A stretch of 64,000 bases of DNA from an uncultured Spirochaetota bacterium (GTDB taxonomy: Bacteria; Spirochaetota; UBA4802; UBA5550), in NCBI GenBank assembly GCA_937872225.1, contig CALMRZ010000028.1, positions 124,001-188,000 on the forward strand. The letters are read 5' to 3'. This document shows, piece after piece, positions 44,569-53,973 of the stretch; the stretch's first letter is position 1; the number at the start of each line of letters is the position of its first letter. The notes below the pieces were generated by a model. That model saw only the letters and a list, made by a program, of their open reading frames with translations. It made no database searches and was not told the origin of the DNA. The translations under genes were made by a program, and so were the position numbers.

Positions 44569-45903
44569 ATGGCTCGGTTCACCCCCCATACCGACCGTGA
44601 CGTCAGGGAGATGCTTGACGTCATCGGCGCAGATTCCGTTGATAAGCTCTTTAACGATATACCGAAGAACCTCCGGCCGAAGTCCTTCGACCTGCCCGCG
44701 GGCAGGAGCGAGAACGAAACCGTCGGGGAATTCACCAGAATGGCTCGCCGCAACAGGACCGACCTTATTTACTTCCTGGGGGGCGGCTACTACGACCACT
44801 TTATCCCCGCTGCGGTGGATGCCGTGTCGTCGCGGTCTGAATTCTTCACCGCCTACACGCCGTACCAGCCGGAAGCTTCCCAGGGGACCCTCCGGGCCAT
44901 TTTTGAATACCAGACCATGATCGCGGGTATCGCCGGGCTCGACTACGCCAACGCGTCCCTCTATGACGGCGGCACGGCCCTCTACGAGGCCATCGCCATG
45001 GCGGTGAGGGCCAACAACCGGAAAAAAATCATCATCGACGCGGGCGTCAATCCCCTGTTCAAAAAGATCATCAGGACCTACGTGCTAAATATTGACGTCG
45101 ACATCGTGGAGGTGGACCTGAAGGAAGTCCATACCGATACCGAAAAGCTTGAGTCTCACCTTGACGAGAACACCGCCGCCCTGGTGGTGCAGAACCCGAA
45201 TTTTTTCGGCATGGTCGATGATTATGAAAAACTCTTCGAAGAGGCCCGCGCCATCGGGGTCGTGAGCATCCTTGTGTTCTATCCGCTTTCGCTGGGGATA
45301 GTTAAAACGCCGGGAGAAATGAAGGCCGATATCGCCGTCGGCGAGGGGCAGTCCCTGGGGATGCCCCTGTCCTTCGGCGGGCCCTACCTGGGGCTCATGG
45401 CCGTGGACAGGAAGTTCGTCCGCAAGATGCCGGGGCGCATCGTCGGGGAAACAGTGGACCGGACCGGCCGGCAGTCCTTCGTGCTTACCCTCCAGGCGCG
45501 GGAACAGCATATCCGCAGGGAAAAGGCCACGTCGAACATCTGTTCAAACCAGGCCCTCTGCGCCCTTCGCGCCGTGGTCTACCTCTCACTCCTGGGCAGG
45601 GAGGGGTTCCGTAACACCGCGCTTCTCTGCATGGAACGGGCGCAGCGACTTAAGGATGAACTGAAAAAGATACCCGGCGTCACGGTGCCGGACGGTCAGA
45701 CCTTCAATGAATTTACCGCCGTGCTGCCGGTGCCGGCCGCTGATTTCGTTGAGCGCATGTTTGCGGGCGGATTTGCGGCGGGCCTGCCGGCTTCGGTCTT
45801 TTACAAAGACAAGCCGAACCACCTGATCATAGCCGTCACCGAGAAAAGATCGGTACAGGAAATAGATGATTACGCGGCGGCGGCCCGGAAGGTGTTGTCA
45901 TGA
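44569..45903 (+). CDS. gcvPA: Glycine dehydrogenase (decarboxylating) subunit 1
   Basis: 444 residues, the N-terminal half of the two-subunit P protein. Key features: FLGGGYYDHFIPAAVDAV near 65, TPYQPEASQGTLRAIFEYQT (keys YQPEASQGTL) near 103, YDGGTALYEAIAMAVRA near 134, and GRIVGETVDRTGRQSFVLTL late. It has no PLP lysine. ATG 44569 is two bases after the gcvH stop; it overlaps gcvPB by 4 bases (ATGA). Operates as a heterotetramer with the next product. Confidence 0.95.
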   Translation: MARFTPHTDRDVREMLDVIGADSVDKLFNDIPKNLRPKSFDLPAGRSENETVGEFTRMARRNRTDLIYFLGGGYYDHFIPAAVDAVSSRSEFFTAYTPYQPEASQGTLRAIFEYQTMIAGIAGLDYANASLYDGGTALYEAIAMAVRANNRKKIIIDAGVNPLFKKIIRTYVLNIDVDIVEVDLKEVHTDTEKLESHLDENTAALVVQNPNFFGMVDDYEKLFEEARAIGVVSILVFYPLSLGIVKTPGEMKADIAVGEGQSLGMPLSFGGPYLGLMAVDRKFVRKMPGRIVGETVDRTGRQSFVLTLQAREQHIRREKATSNICSNQALCALRAVVYLSLLGREGFRNTALLCMERAQRLKDELKKIPGVTVPDGQTFNEFTAVLPVPAADFVERMFAGGFAAGLPASVFYKDKPNHLIIAVTEKRSVQEIDDYAAAARKVLS

Positions 45904-47345
45904 AGCATATTTTCGAAAAGAGCGTCCCCGGCAGGACGGGCGTTGATGTCGGCGCGGCAAGCGCCGGAGCTGCCGGCCTTCTTGACGAGCGGTTCAGGAG
46001 AACAACGGACAGCAGGCTCCCGGAGGTGTCAGAGCTGGACGTGATGCGCCATTACATACGGCTCTCCCAGCTCAATTTCTCAGTTGATACGCATTTCTAT
46101 CCCCTGGGATCGTGCACCATGAAGTACAACCCCAAGGTGAACGAGGCCGTTTCGGCGATGCCCGGGTTTGCCGGGATACATCCCCTCATGGCCTACATCG
46201 GCGAGGAGCATGTCCAGGGGTGCCTTCAACTCATCCATGATCTTTCCTTCCTGCTGGCGGAGATAACCGGCATGAAGGGCGTGACAACGCAGCCCTATGC
46301 GGGGGCCCACGGCGAGCTGACGGGGATACTTCTCATGGCGGCCTATCATAAAAGCAGGGGCAATGACAAGAAATACGTCATAGTCCCGGACGAGGCCCAC
46401 GGCACCAACCCCGCGAGCGCGGCCATGGGCGGCTACACGGTCATATCCATCCCGGTGGACAGGGACGGCGGCATGGACGTGGACCTCTTCAGGGAAAAGA
46501 TGAACGACGAAGTGGCCGGCGTCATGCTGACGCTTCCCAACACCCTGGGGGTGTTCCACCGGGGAATCTGCGATATTGTCGAGATAGCGCGGAAGCATGA
46601 CGCCATCCTGTACAATGACGGCGCGAATCTGAACGCGATCCTGGGGAAGGCCAGGCCGGGAGACATCGGCTTTGATATCGTCCACATGAACCTGCACAAG
46701 ACCTTTTCAACGCCCCACGGCGGTGGCGGTCCCGGCGCCGGCGTGGTGGCCGTTTCGGAAAAGCTCGTGGATTTCCTCCCGGTGCCGACCGTGGCCAGGA
46801 CGCCGCAGGGGCGATACCGGCTGGATTTTGGCCATGAAAAAAGCATCGGCCCCATGGCGTCCTTCTTCGGCAATTTCGGGGTCCTGGTGCGGGCCGCGGT
46901 CTACATCATGATGCTCGGCAGGGAAGGGCTGATTGATGTTTCCGAAAAGGCGGTTCTGAACGCCAACTATATCAGGGTAAAGCTCAAGGAATATTTCGAC
47001 CTTGCCGTAGACCGCACCTGCATGCATGAATGCGTGTTCTCGGCAAAGCGGCAGGCGCAGAAAAGCGGCGTCCACGCCATCGACATAGCCAAGGCGCTCA
47101 TCGAGCGGGGCTTCCACCCGCCCACGATATATTTCCCGCTGGTGGTGGACGAGGCGCTGATGATCGAGCCCACGGAAACGGAATCAAAGGAAACGATCGA
47201 CGGCTTCATCGAGGCGATGATAGAGATCGCCAGGCTTTCGGAAACCGATCCCGCCCGCATCAAGAACGCGCCGAACAACACACCGGTTTCGCGCCCCGAC
47301 GAGACGCGGGCCGCCAGAGAGCTGAAGCTGACATGCAACTTGTAA
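45900..47345 (+). CDS. gcvPB: Glycine dehydrogenase (decarboxylating) subunit 2
   Basis: 481 residues, PLP-dependent half of the P protein. The PLP lysine is K267 in HMNLHKTFSTPHGGGGPG, with the glycine-rich loop after it. Upstream features: FYPLGSCTMKYNPKVNE near 67, EAHGTNPASAA near 165 and GVFHRGICDIVEIA. It releases CO2 from glycine and passes the rest to H-protein. Start ATGA overlap with gcvPA and GGAAGG eight bases before indicate coupled translation. Confidence 0.96.
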   Translation: MKHIFEKSVPGRTGVDVGAASAGAAGLLDERFRRTTDSRLPEVSELDVMRHYIRLSQLNFSVDTHFYPLGSCTMKYNPKVNEAVSAMPGFAGIHPLMAYIGEEHVQGCLQLIHDLSFLLAEITGMKGVTTQPYAGAHGELTGILLMAAYHKSRGNDKKYVIVPDEAHGTNPASAAMGGYTVISIPVDRDGGMDVDLFREKMNDEVAGVMLTLPNTLGVFHRGICDIVEIARKHDAILYNDGANLNAILGKARPGDIGFDIVHMNLHKTFSTPHGGGGPGAGVVAVSEKLVDFLPVPTVARTPQGRYRLDFGHEKSIGPMASFFGNFGVLVRAAVYIMMLGREGLIDVSEKAVLNANYIRVKLKEYFDLAVDRTCMHECVFSAKRQAQKSGVHAIDIAKALIERGFHPPTIYFPLVVDEALMIEPTETESKETIDGFIEAMIEIARLSETDPARIKNAPNNTPVSRPDETRAARELKLTCNL

Positions 47346-48166
47346 GGGTGCGGCTCATACCCCACATGCCCCGCAGCGGACCGGAAAACATGGCGCTGGA
47401 CGAATACCTGGTGTCATGGCACCGTAGCACGGGGCGCCCCGTGTTCAGGCTCTATGCCTGGAACCCGCCGGCCATATCGCTGGGAAGATACCAGAACATC
47501 GAGTGCATCGACCGCGAAGCGTGCCGGGCCGACGGCGTTGACATGGTCCGCCGCATCACCGGCGGCGGCGCGATCTATCATGACCGGGAGCTGACCTATT
47601 CCCTGGCGTGCACCGCCGATGACCTGGACCGGAAACCGACCACCATCCCCGAATATTACGAGATCATCAACCGCTTCCTCATCGTGTTTTACCAGTGGCT
47701 GGGCTTCCGCGCGGTATACGCGAAAGACAGCGACGGGCGGAGCGGAACCGTACAGCACGCCGCCTTCTGCTTTTCCAGCAATGAGAAGTATGACATCATG
47801 ATAAACGGCAAAAAGATCGGGGGCAACGCCCAGCGCAGGATAGGGAAGACGGTGCTCCAGCACGGTTCGATACCTCTTTTCATTGACCGGGAGCGGATAA
47901 ACCGCTATTTCAGGGGAGAGATGGACGGGTCCCGTTTCACCTCCCTGTCCGAGATTATCGGCAGGGAGCCGGATACCGCCATGAAAATACGCCTCCTGGC
48001 GGAGAGCTTCTCCGAAACCACGGGAATGCGGATGTACCAGGAGGATATCACTCCGGAGGAAATGATCGTGGTACACTCCATTATGAACAGGAAGTACCTG
48101 GACCACCGGTGGACCATGGAGGGCAGGACGGAGGGAGATGAGATCGCAGCGGCCGGCATGGCTTGA
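47333..48166 (+). CDS. Octanoyl/lipoyl transferase of the LipM/LplA family
   Basis: 277 residues from ATG 47333, which overlaps the gcvPB end by 13 bases. BPL/LplA fold: RRITGGGAIYHDRELTYSLA (near 73-92), the KIGGNAQRR motif (near 161-169) with the lysine that holds the acyl group, and AAFCFSSNEKYDI (near 142) where a Cys sits as the LipM nucleophile does. It either transfers octanoate from ACP (LipM) or ligates free lipoate. Sitting between gcvPB and lipA, it likely modifies H protein. Confidence 0.82.
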   Translation: MQLVRVRLIPHMPRSGPENMALDEYLVSWHRSTGRPVFRLYAWNPPAISLGRYQNIECIDREACRADGVDMVRRITGGGAIYHDRELTYSLACTADDLDRKPTTIPEYYEIINRFLIVFYQWLGFRAVYAKDSDGRSGTVQHAAFCFSSNEKYDIMINGKKIGGNAQRRIGKTVLQHGSIPLFIDRERINRYFRGEMDGSRFTSLSEIIGREPDTAMKIRLLAESFSETTGMRMYQEDITPEEMIVVHSIMNRKYLDHRWTMEGRTEGDEIAAAGMA

Positions 48167-48977
48167 CAAAAAGATAGATTTCCGCGCCTTGCACGGAACG
48201 GAGCACAGGCTACGGGACCTGGGCCTTCACACGGTGTGCCACCAGGCGCGGTGCCCCAATATATCCGAGTGCTTTTCCCGCGGGACGGCCACCTTCCTCA
48301 TCTTGGGAGATACCTGCACCAGGCACTGCCCATTCTGCGCCGTGAAGCACGGGTCGCCGCTCCCACCCGATCCGGGAGAGCCCGCGAGGGCAGCTGAGGC
48401 GGTGCGGCGCATGGATATCCGCCACGCGGTCATAACCTCGGTCACGCGGGACGACCTGCCAGACGGCGGAGCAGGCGCCTTTGCCGCGGTCATCGCCGAG
48501 CTCAGAAAGCCGGACGGACCGGCAACCATCGAGGTACTGGTCCCCGACTTCCGGGGAGACGAAAATTCCATTCGGACTGTTGCTGTCGCCGGTCCGGACA
48601 TCTTCGGCCATAACATGGAAACCGTTCCGTCGCTCTACGGCGCGCGCGGGAACTGCGATTACCGCCGTAGCCTGGACGTCCTGGGGTGCGCGAAGAGACA
48701 TTCTCCGGCGATGAAGACAAAATCGGCCATCATGGTTGGCCTTGGCGAAACCGAGGACGAGGTCTTCGCTGTCATGGGTGATCTGCGAAGCGTCAAGTGC
48801 GATTACCTGAGCATCGGCCAGTACCTTCGGCCGGGAAAGGGCAACCTGCCGGTCAGGGAGTATGTGGCGCCGGAACAGTTTGAACGATATAAGGATACAG
48901 CCCTGGAACTTGGGTTCCTTCATGTGGAAAGCGGGGCATACGTGAGGAGCTCCTACATGGCAGATAGATATCGGTAA
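48138..48977 (+). CDS. lipA: Lipoyl synthase
   Basis: 279 residues. Inserts two sulfurs into protein-bound octanoate using radical SAM chemistry. Auxiliary cluster Cys are C34, C39 and C45 (VCHQARCPNISECF); radical-SAM cluster Cys are C60, C64 and C67 (CTRHCPFC). The conserved C-terminal Ser ligand is in VRSSYMADRYR. ATG 48138 overlaps the preceding gene by 29 bases with GGAGGGAG just ahead. Confidence 0.96.
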   Translation: MRSQRPAWLDKKIDFRALHGTEHRLRDLGLHTVCHQARCPNISECFSRGTATFLILGDTCTRHCPFCAVKHGSPLPPDPGEPARAAEAVRRMDIRHAVITSVTRDDLPDGGAGAFAAVIAELRKPDGPATIEVLVPDFRGDENSIRTVAVAGPDIFGHNMETVPSLYGARGNCDYRRSLDVLGCAKRHSPAMKTKSAIMVGLGETEDEVFAVMGDLRSVKCDYLSIGQYLRPGKGNLPVREYVAPEQFERYKDTALELGFLHVESGAYVRSSYMADRYR

Positions 48978-49036
48978 GCAATTCCTGTAACCCCCCCGGC
49001 CCCCTGAGGGGGCGTTGATAATAAAAGGAGTATGAA

Positions 49037-50332
49037 TTGAAAGAATACGACATTGTCATCATCGGATCCGGGCCTGCGGGGTACACCGCAGCCTTCGAGG
49101 CGGTAAAGCACAACATGAAAACCGCTATAATCGAGCGTGATCCTGCCCGTCTCGGGGGAGTATGCCTGGGCGAAGGCTGCATCCCCCTGAAGGGACTGCT
49201 GAAATTATCAGAAACCGTGAAGGATTACGCGGCAATCCGCGATACCGTGATGAAGCGTGTGGAGCGGATACGGGCAGGCCTCGCGTCGCGCATCAGGACC
49301 CAGGGCATCGAGGTCATGGAGGGATCGGCGAAATTTGCCTCCGCCGGCGAGATCAGGGTCGACGGCGCGCCCGTGAAGGCAAAGCATTTCATCATTGCAA
49401 CCGGATCGTCCCCGAAAAGACTGTTTGATCAGCCCAACGTGCATACATCGGAAGTCATCTTTACCATGGAAAAGGCCCCGGGATCGGTCCTGATTATAGG
49501 CGGCGGCGTGGTCGGGTGCGAGTACGCGTCGTTTCTGAACAATATCGGCGTGAAGGTCGATATCGTTGAAGTCATGGACTCACTCCTTTTCGGCGAGGAC
49601 GAGGAATCCGTCCGCGCCCTTGCCAGGGAATTCAGGAAAAAGGGGATCCAGGTATTCGCGAAGACGAAAGTTTCCGCTATCGGCCGGGACGGGGAGGTGG
49701 TCATGACTGGCGAAAAGGAGATGCGGCAGAAATACGACCTGGTTATCGAGGCCACGGGCCGCAGACCCGGTACCGCCGGCCTCGGCCTGGATTCTGCCGG
49801 GGTCTCCCTCACGGACAGGGGGTTCATCAGGGTCAATGAATCAATGCAGACCTCGGCCCCGACCATCTACGCCGCCGGAGACTGCATTGACTCGCCGATG
49901 CTCGCCTACACGGCTTACAAGGAGGCTGAAACCGCCGTCCGCCACTGCGCGACGGGAGCAAGAGGCGGGATCGACTATGGCACGATGCCGCGCCTTGTGT
50001 TCTCCATGCCACAGGTGGGAAGCGTCGGTCTCAATGAAAAAGCCGCCGCCGAACGGAAGATCAATTACCGGGTCTACCGGTACTTCTTCAAGGCCCTGGG
50101 CAAGGCGGTCATGGAAGGGAAGGACACCGGTTTCGTGAAGCTGGTGTCCGACGAGGACCGGGGCACGATTGCGGGCGCCGTAGCCGTCGGCGATGACATA
50201 GCGGACATCTTGAACCAGCTGGCCCTGATCGTATCCGGGGGTGTTCCCATGTCCGCCATCAGGGACTGCATGTTCGTGCATCCGTCATATTCGGAGATTA
50301 TCCTGGAAGCGCTCCAGTACGGGAAGATGTAG
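49037..50332 (+). CDS. lpd: Dihydrolipoyl dehydrogenase (L protein)
   Basis: 431 residues, slightly short. Starts at TTG 49037 with AAAAGGAG at 49023-49030; the nearby ATG at 49032 runs into a stop at once. Motifs: FAD site IIGSGPAGYTAA, redox disulfide GGVCLGEGCIPLKGLL (the pair C-x4-C intact), NAD site IIGGGVVGCEYASF, and a C-terminal His-Glu dyad in MFVHPSYSEIILEAL. Reoxidises the H-protein lipoyl arm. Closes the glycine cleavage and lipoate cluster. Confidence 0.93.
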   Translation: MKEYDIVIIGSGPAGYTAAFEAVKHNMKTAIIERDPARLGGVCLGEGCIPLKGLLKLSETVKDYAAIRDTVMKRVERIRAGLASRIRTQGIEVMEGSAKFASAGEIRVDGAPVKAKHFIIATGSSPKRLFDQPNVHTSEVIFTMEKAPGSVLIIGGGVVGCEYASFLNNIGVKVDIVEVMDSLLFGEDEESVRALAREFRKKGIQVFAKTKVSAIGRDGEVVMTGEKEMRQKYDLVIEATGRRPGTAGLGLDSAGVSLTDRGFIRVNESMQTSAPTIYAAGDCIDSPMLAYTAYKEAETAVRHCATGARGGIDYGTMPRLVFSMPQVGSVGLNEKAAAERKINYRVYRYFFKALGKAVMEGKDTGFVKLVSDEDRGTIAGAVAVGDDIADILNQLALIVSGGVPMSAIRDCMFVHPSYSEIILEALQYGKM

Positions 50333-50447
50333 CTTCCGCTTTCTTGCTGTTTCGGACGATAGGGTACCAAAAATAACTTGCAATAATTCATGCTGGAAGA
50401 TTCCACTATTACCATGCAACATTGCCAATAGACCGGGGAGGCTGCGA

Positions 50448-52073
50448 ATGAATCTTCAGGAATCGATCAACAATATATTTCCCGATGAGAAGGGCGTCCC
50501 GGCCGAGTTCATGCTGCCGTTCCCGATCATCCAGAAGGAATACCTCGTCAACGGCGAGATACGCCACTGGAACGGCGAAATGCAGGACGTGCTTTCCCCG
50601 GTGTGCTTCAGGACTGCGAAGGGCCCCGAGCAGAAGCTTATCGGCCACTATCCCACGCTTACCGAAAAAGAATCCCTGGAAGCGCTGGAGGCCGCTTCGG
50701 CCGCGTACAACAGCGGCAAGGGCGAGTGGCCCTCGATGCCGGTGGAGGAGAGGATCAGGCGCGTCGAGAAGCTCGCCTTCCTCATGAAGGAGAAGCGCAC
50801 CGAGATCATAAGTCTCCTGATGTGGGAGATCGGGAAATCGTACAATGACAGCGCCAAGGAATTCGACCGAACCATAGAATACATGGCGGACACCATCAAT
50901 GCCCTGAAAGACCTTGACCGTGCCGGTTCCCGCTTCGAGATCAAGGAAGGGATCATCGGCCAGGTCCGCCGGGCGCCCCTGGGCGTGGTCCTCTGCATGG
51001 GTCCCTTCAATTATCCGCTGAACGAGACCTTCACCACCCTGATCCCGGCACTTATCATGGGCAATACCGTCATCTTCAAGCCTCCGAAGATCGGGGTCCT
51101 CCTCCATCGCCCGCTGCTGCAGGCCTTCAAAGAGGCCTTCCCGAAGGGTGTGGTGAACACCGTCTACGGCGACGGCGCGAAGGTCATTACCCCGATGATG
51201 GCCTCGGGCAAGGTCGACGTCCTGGCCTTCATCGGGTCCAGCCGGGTCGCGGACATCATCAAGAAACAGCACCCCAAACCGCACCGTCTCCGGTCGGTCC
51301 TGGGCCTCGACGCCAAGAACGCGGGCATCATCCTGAAGGACGCGGACATCGCCCAGACCGTCAAGGAGTGCGTCCTCGGGTCGCTGTCCTATAACGGCCA
51401 GCGCTGCACGGCCCTCAAGATCATCTATGTCCACAAAGACATCACCGACGAGTTCCTGAAGCAGTTCGGCGCGGCCATAGCGGCGCTGAAACCGGGAATG
51501 CCCTGGGACAAGGACGTGAACCTGACGCCGCTGCCGGAGGCCAACAAGACGCAGTTCATGACGGATTATATCGAGGACGCGAAGAAGAACGGCGCAAAGG
51601 TCGTGAACGAAGGCGGCGGCGCCGTGAACGGAACCTTCATGTTTCCGGCGGTGCTCTATCCCGTGAATGATAAGATGAAGGTATTCCACGAGGAACAGTT
51701 CGGGCCGGTCATTCCGGTGGTGCCTTTTGCCGACGTCAGCGAGCCGATGGACTACGTGGTCAATTCCAATTTCGGACAGCAGGTATCCATATTCGGCAGG
51801 GATTCGGGGACCATCGCCACATTGATCGACACCCTGGTGAACCAGGTCTGCCGGGTCAACATCAACAGCCAGTGCCAGCGCGGTCCCGATTCATTCCCCT
51901 TTACCGGACGGAAGGACAGCGCCGAGGGGACCCTGTCCGTTACGGACGCCCTGCGGGTGTTCACCATCCGCACCCTGGTGGCGGTGAAGGGGACCGACAC
52001 GAACAAGCAGATCATCACGGAAATCCTGCGGGACAAGAAGTCGAATTTCCTGTCGACTGATTTTATATTCTGA
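50448..52073 (+). CDS. NADP-type glyceraldehyde-3-phosphate dehydrogenase-like aldehyde dehydrogenase (GAPN-like)
   Basis: 541 residues of the aldehyde dehydrogenase superfamily, longer than the usual 480-500 as in GAPN relatives from protists and anaerobes. Catalytic Cys320 is in NGQRCTALK and the oxyanion Asn188 in GPFNYPL. The general-base Glu (E268 in standard numbering) should lie exactly 34 residues before Cys; here that residue is Gly286 in VLGLDAKN instead of LELGGKN. Neighbours (AOR, organophosphate antiporter, GlgX) fit phospho-triose use. GGGGAGG precedes ATG 50448. Confidence 0.82.
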   Translation: MNLQESINNIFPDEKGVPAEFMLPFPIIQKEYLVNGEIRHWNGEMQDVLSPVCFRTAKGPEQKLIGHYPTLTEKESLEALEAASAAYNSGKGEWPSMPVEERIRRVEKLAFLMKEKRTEIISLLMWEIGKSYNDSAKEFDRTIEYMADTINALKDLDRAGSRFEIKEGIIGQVRRAPLGVVLCMGPFNYPLNETFTTLIPALIMGNTVIFKPPKIGVLLHRPLLQAFKEAFPKGVVNTVYGDGAKVITPMMASGKVDVLAFIGSSRVADIIKKQHPKPHRLRSVLGLDAKNAGIILKDADIAQTVKECVLGSLSYNGQRCTALKIIYVHKDITDEFLKQFGAAIAALKPGMPWDKDVNLTPLPEANKTQFMTDYIEDAKKNGAKVVNEGGGAVNGTFMFPAVLYPVNDKMKVFHEEQFGPVIPVVPFADVSEPMDYVVNSNFGQQVSIFGRDSGTIATLIDTLVNQVCRVNINSQCQRGPDSFPFTGRKDSAEGTLSVTDALRVFTIRTLVAVKGTDTNKQIITEILRDKKSNFLSTDFIF

Positions 52074-52098
52074 TATCTATTCGTCGAAGAGGTCCATC

Positions 52099-53970
52099 AT
52101 GTGCAACGGTTTTTGCGATAGTATACTGCGTGTTGATTTAAGCGCCGGTTCAATTGAAACAGTACATCCCGGGGCGGATTTTTTCAGGATGTACCTGGGA
52201 GGCGGGACAGTGGGGTCTTATTTCCTGCTTAAAGAAACCGGTCATGATACGGATCCCCTTTCAAAAGATAATATTTTAACCATAGCACCGGGCATCGCGA
52301 CCGGCGCAGCGGTGTCCGGCGTGAGCCGCTGCAGCGTAACGGCGCTCTCGCCCCTCACGAACATGGTGGCCGACAGCCAGGCCGGCGGGAACATCGGTCC
52401 CATGATCAAGCGGGCGGGTTTCGATGCAATTGTCATAAAGGGCAAGGCGGCCAGCCTTTCATACATACTCATTGACGGCGGCACTGTCTCAATTGCTGAC
52501 GCCTCCGTCCTTTCAGGAAAAAACGTGCTGGAAGCTCGGGAAGTCCTCCGGCAAAAGCATGGGAATAAAAACGTCAGTATAATCCAGTGCGGACCCGCAG
52601 GGGAAAAAATGGTACGCTTCGCCAACATCATGGCCGACGGCAACGATGCCTTCGGGAGGACCGGCCTCGGCGCGGTCATGGGGAGCAAGAATCTCAGGGC
52701 GGTTGTGGTCAAAGGGGCCGGCGACGTGACCTTCGCAGACCCGGACGCCCTCAAGGAACTGGGCAAGGCGGGGGCCAAGCGGCTTTCCGGATCAGGGTTC
52801 CCGGAAACTCTACGCAAATACGGCACGCCCGGCGTCGTGAAGTTCCAGGCCGAAGGCGGCAATTTCGCCACGCACAACTATTCCCGGGGGTCACATCCTG
52901 ATTACATGAAACTGGACGGGTCTACTTTTGAGCCGCAGATCGGCGCCGGCACCACGACCTGCTACGGCTGCGTTGTTTCGTGCCGCAAGCGGGTCAAGGC
53001 ATCGGCGCCCTATGAGCTGACCGATGCCCTTGGCGGACCTGAATTTGAGACACTGGGGCTTCTGGGCTCCAACCTCGATGTAACCGACGCGGCCGCCGTG
53101 GCAAAGGCGAACGAGCTGTGCAACAAGTACGGCATAGATACCATCACCATGGGGTGTATAGCCGGTTATCTTTTCGAATGCCTTGAAAAAGGACTGATCA
53201 GCCAGGCCGATACGGACGGGAAGGCAATTGGTTTTGGCGATCCGGATGGGCTGTTCTGGCTGATTGAGGCAGTGGCGCAGAGAAGGGGGATAGGCGATCT
53301 TTGCGCCGAAGGCTTTGAGGCGCTGATCAGGAAATTCGGCGAACATACAAGGCCCTTCGCTGTCCATGTGAAGGGTTCCGGGCTTGCGGTCCACATGCCC
53401 CAGGTCAAGCCGAGCCTGGCCATCATGTACGCGGTTTGTCCCATAGGACCGGACCACATGTCATCGGAACATGACTGGCTCCTGGCCAGCAAATCTGAAG
53501 CCTCCATGGGCCTCGGCATCATGGGGCAGGAAGACGCTCCATCCACCAGTTCAAACAAGGTGCGTATGACGGCATATTCTCAGATATACTACAGCATACT
53601 TGATTCACTCGCGCTTTGCATGTTTCCCTGGGGACCGGGCAGCCTGTTCACCTACCGGGACCTTGAGGACCTGGTCCGCTTTTCCACGGGATGGCAGATG
53701 ACCCTGTGGGAACTCATGAAGGTCGGCGAGCGCAGGATCAACATGATGCGCCGCATCAACGCGAAACGGGGTTTCACGAAAGAGCATGACGTCCTGCCTG
53801 AACGGCTGTTTGAACCTTTTGTGGACGGGCCCAGCAAGGGACGCCATGTCGACCGTGAGGCCTTCATCCGCATGAGGGAAGAGTATTACGGCTTCATGGG
53901 GTGGGATGAAAGGGATGGAAATCCCACAAGGGGAAAACTGATCGAGCTTGGTCTTGATTGGACATTATAA
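52099..53970 (+). CDS. Second aldehyde:ferredoxin oxidoreductase family protein
   Basis: 623 residues. Cluster ligands C288-x2-C291-x3-C295 (CYGCVVSCRK) and the fourth near C507 (ALCMFPWGPG). The pterin-domain segments NDAFGRTGLGAVMGSKNLRA and GGGTVGSYFLL are in place. It is only distantly similar to the AOR at 215, so different substrates are likely. Located between a GAPN-like gene and an organophosphate antiporter, it may be a glyceraldehyde-3-phosphate:ferredoxin oxidoreductase, but other aldehydes are possible. GAAGAGGTC precedes ATG 52099. Confidence 0.9.
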   Translation: MCNGFCDSILRVDLSAGSIETVHPGADFFRMYLGGGTVGSYFLLKETGHDTDPLSKDNILTIAPGIATGAAVSGVSRCSVTALSPLTNMVADSQAGGNIGPMIKRAGFDAIVIKGKAASLSYILIDGGTVSIADASVLSGKNVLEAREVLRQKHGNKNVSIIQCGPAGEKMVRFANIMADGNDAFGRTGLGAVMGSKNLRAVVVKGAGDVTFADPDALKELGKAGAKRLSGSGFPETLRKYGTPGVVKFQAEGGNFATHNYSRGSHPDYMKLDGSTFEPQIGAGTTTCYGCVVSCRKRVKASAPYELTDALGGPEFETLGLLGSNLDVTDAAAVAKANELCNKYGIDTITMGCIAGYLFECLEKGLISQADTDGKAIGFGDPDGLFWLIEAVAQRRGIGDLCAEGFEALIRKFGEHTRPFAVHVKGSGLAVHMPQVKPSLAIMYAVCPIGPDHMSSEHDWLLASKSEASMGLGIMGQEDAPSTSSNKVRMTAYSQIYYSILDSLALCMFPWGPGSLFTYRDLEDLVRFSTGWQMTLWELMKVGERRINMMRRINAKRGFTKEHDVLPERLFEPFVDGPSKGRHVDREAFIRMREEYYGFMGWDERDGNPTRGKLIELGLDWTL

Positions 53971-53973
53971 TAC

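Noticed and set aside
48999-49013. GCCCCC-TGA-GGGGGC hairpin between lipA and lpd
   Set aside because: No T-run follows, the loop is only 3 bases, and lpd starts 24 bases on. It may slow polymerase but is not a clear terminator.
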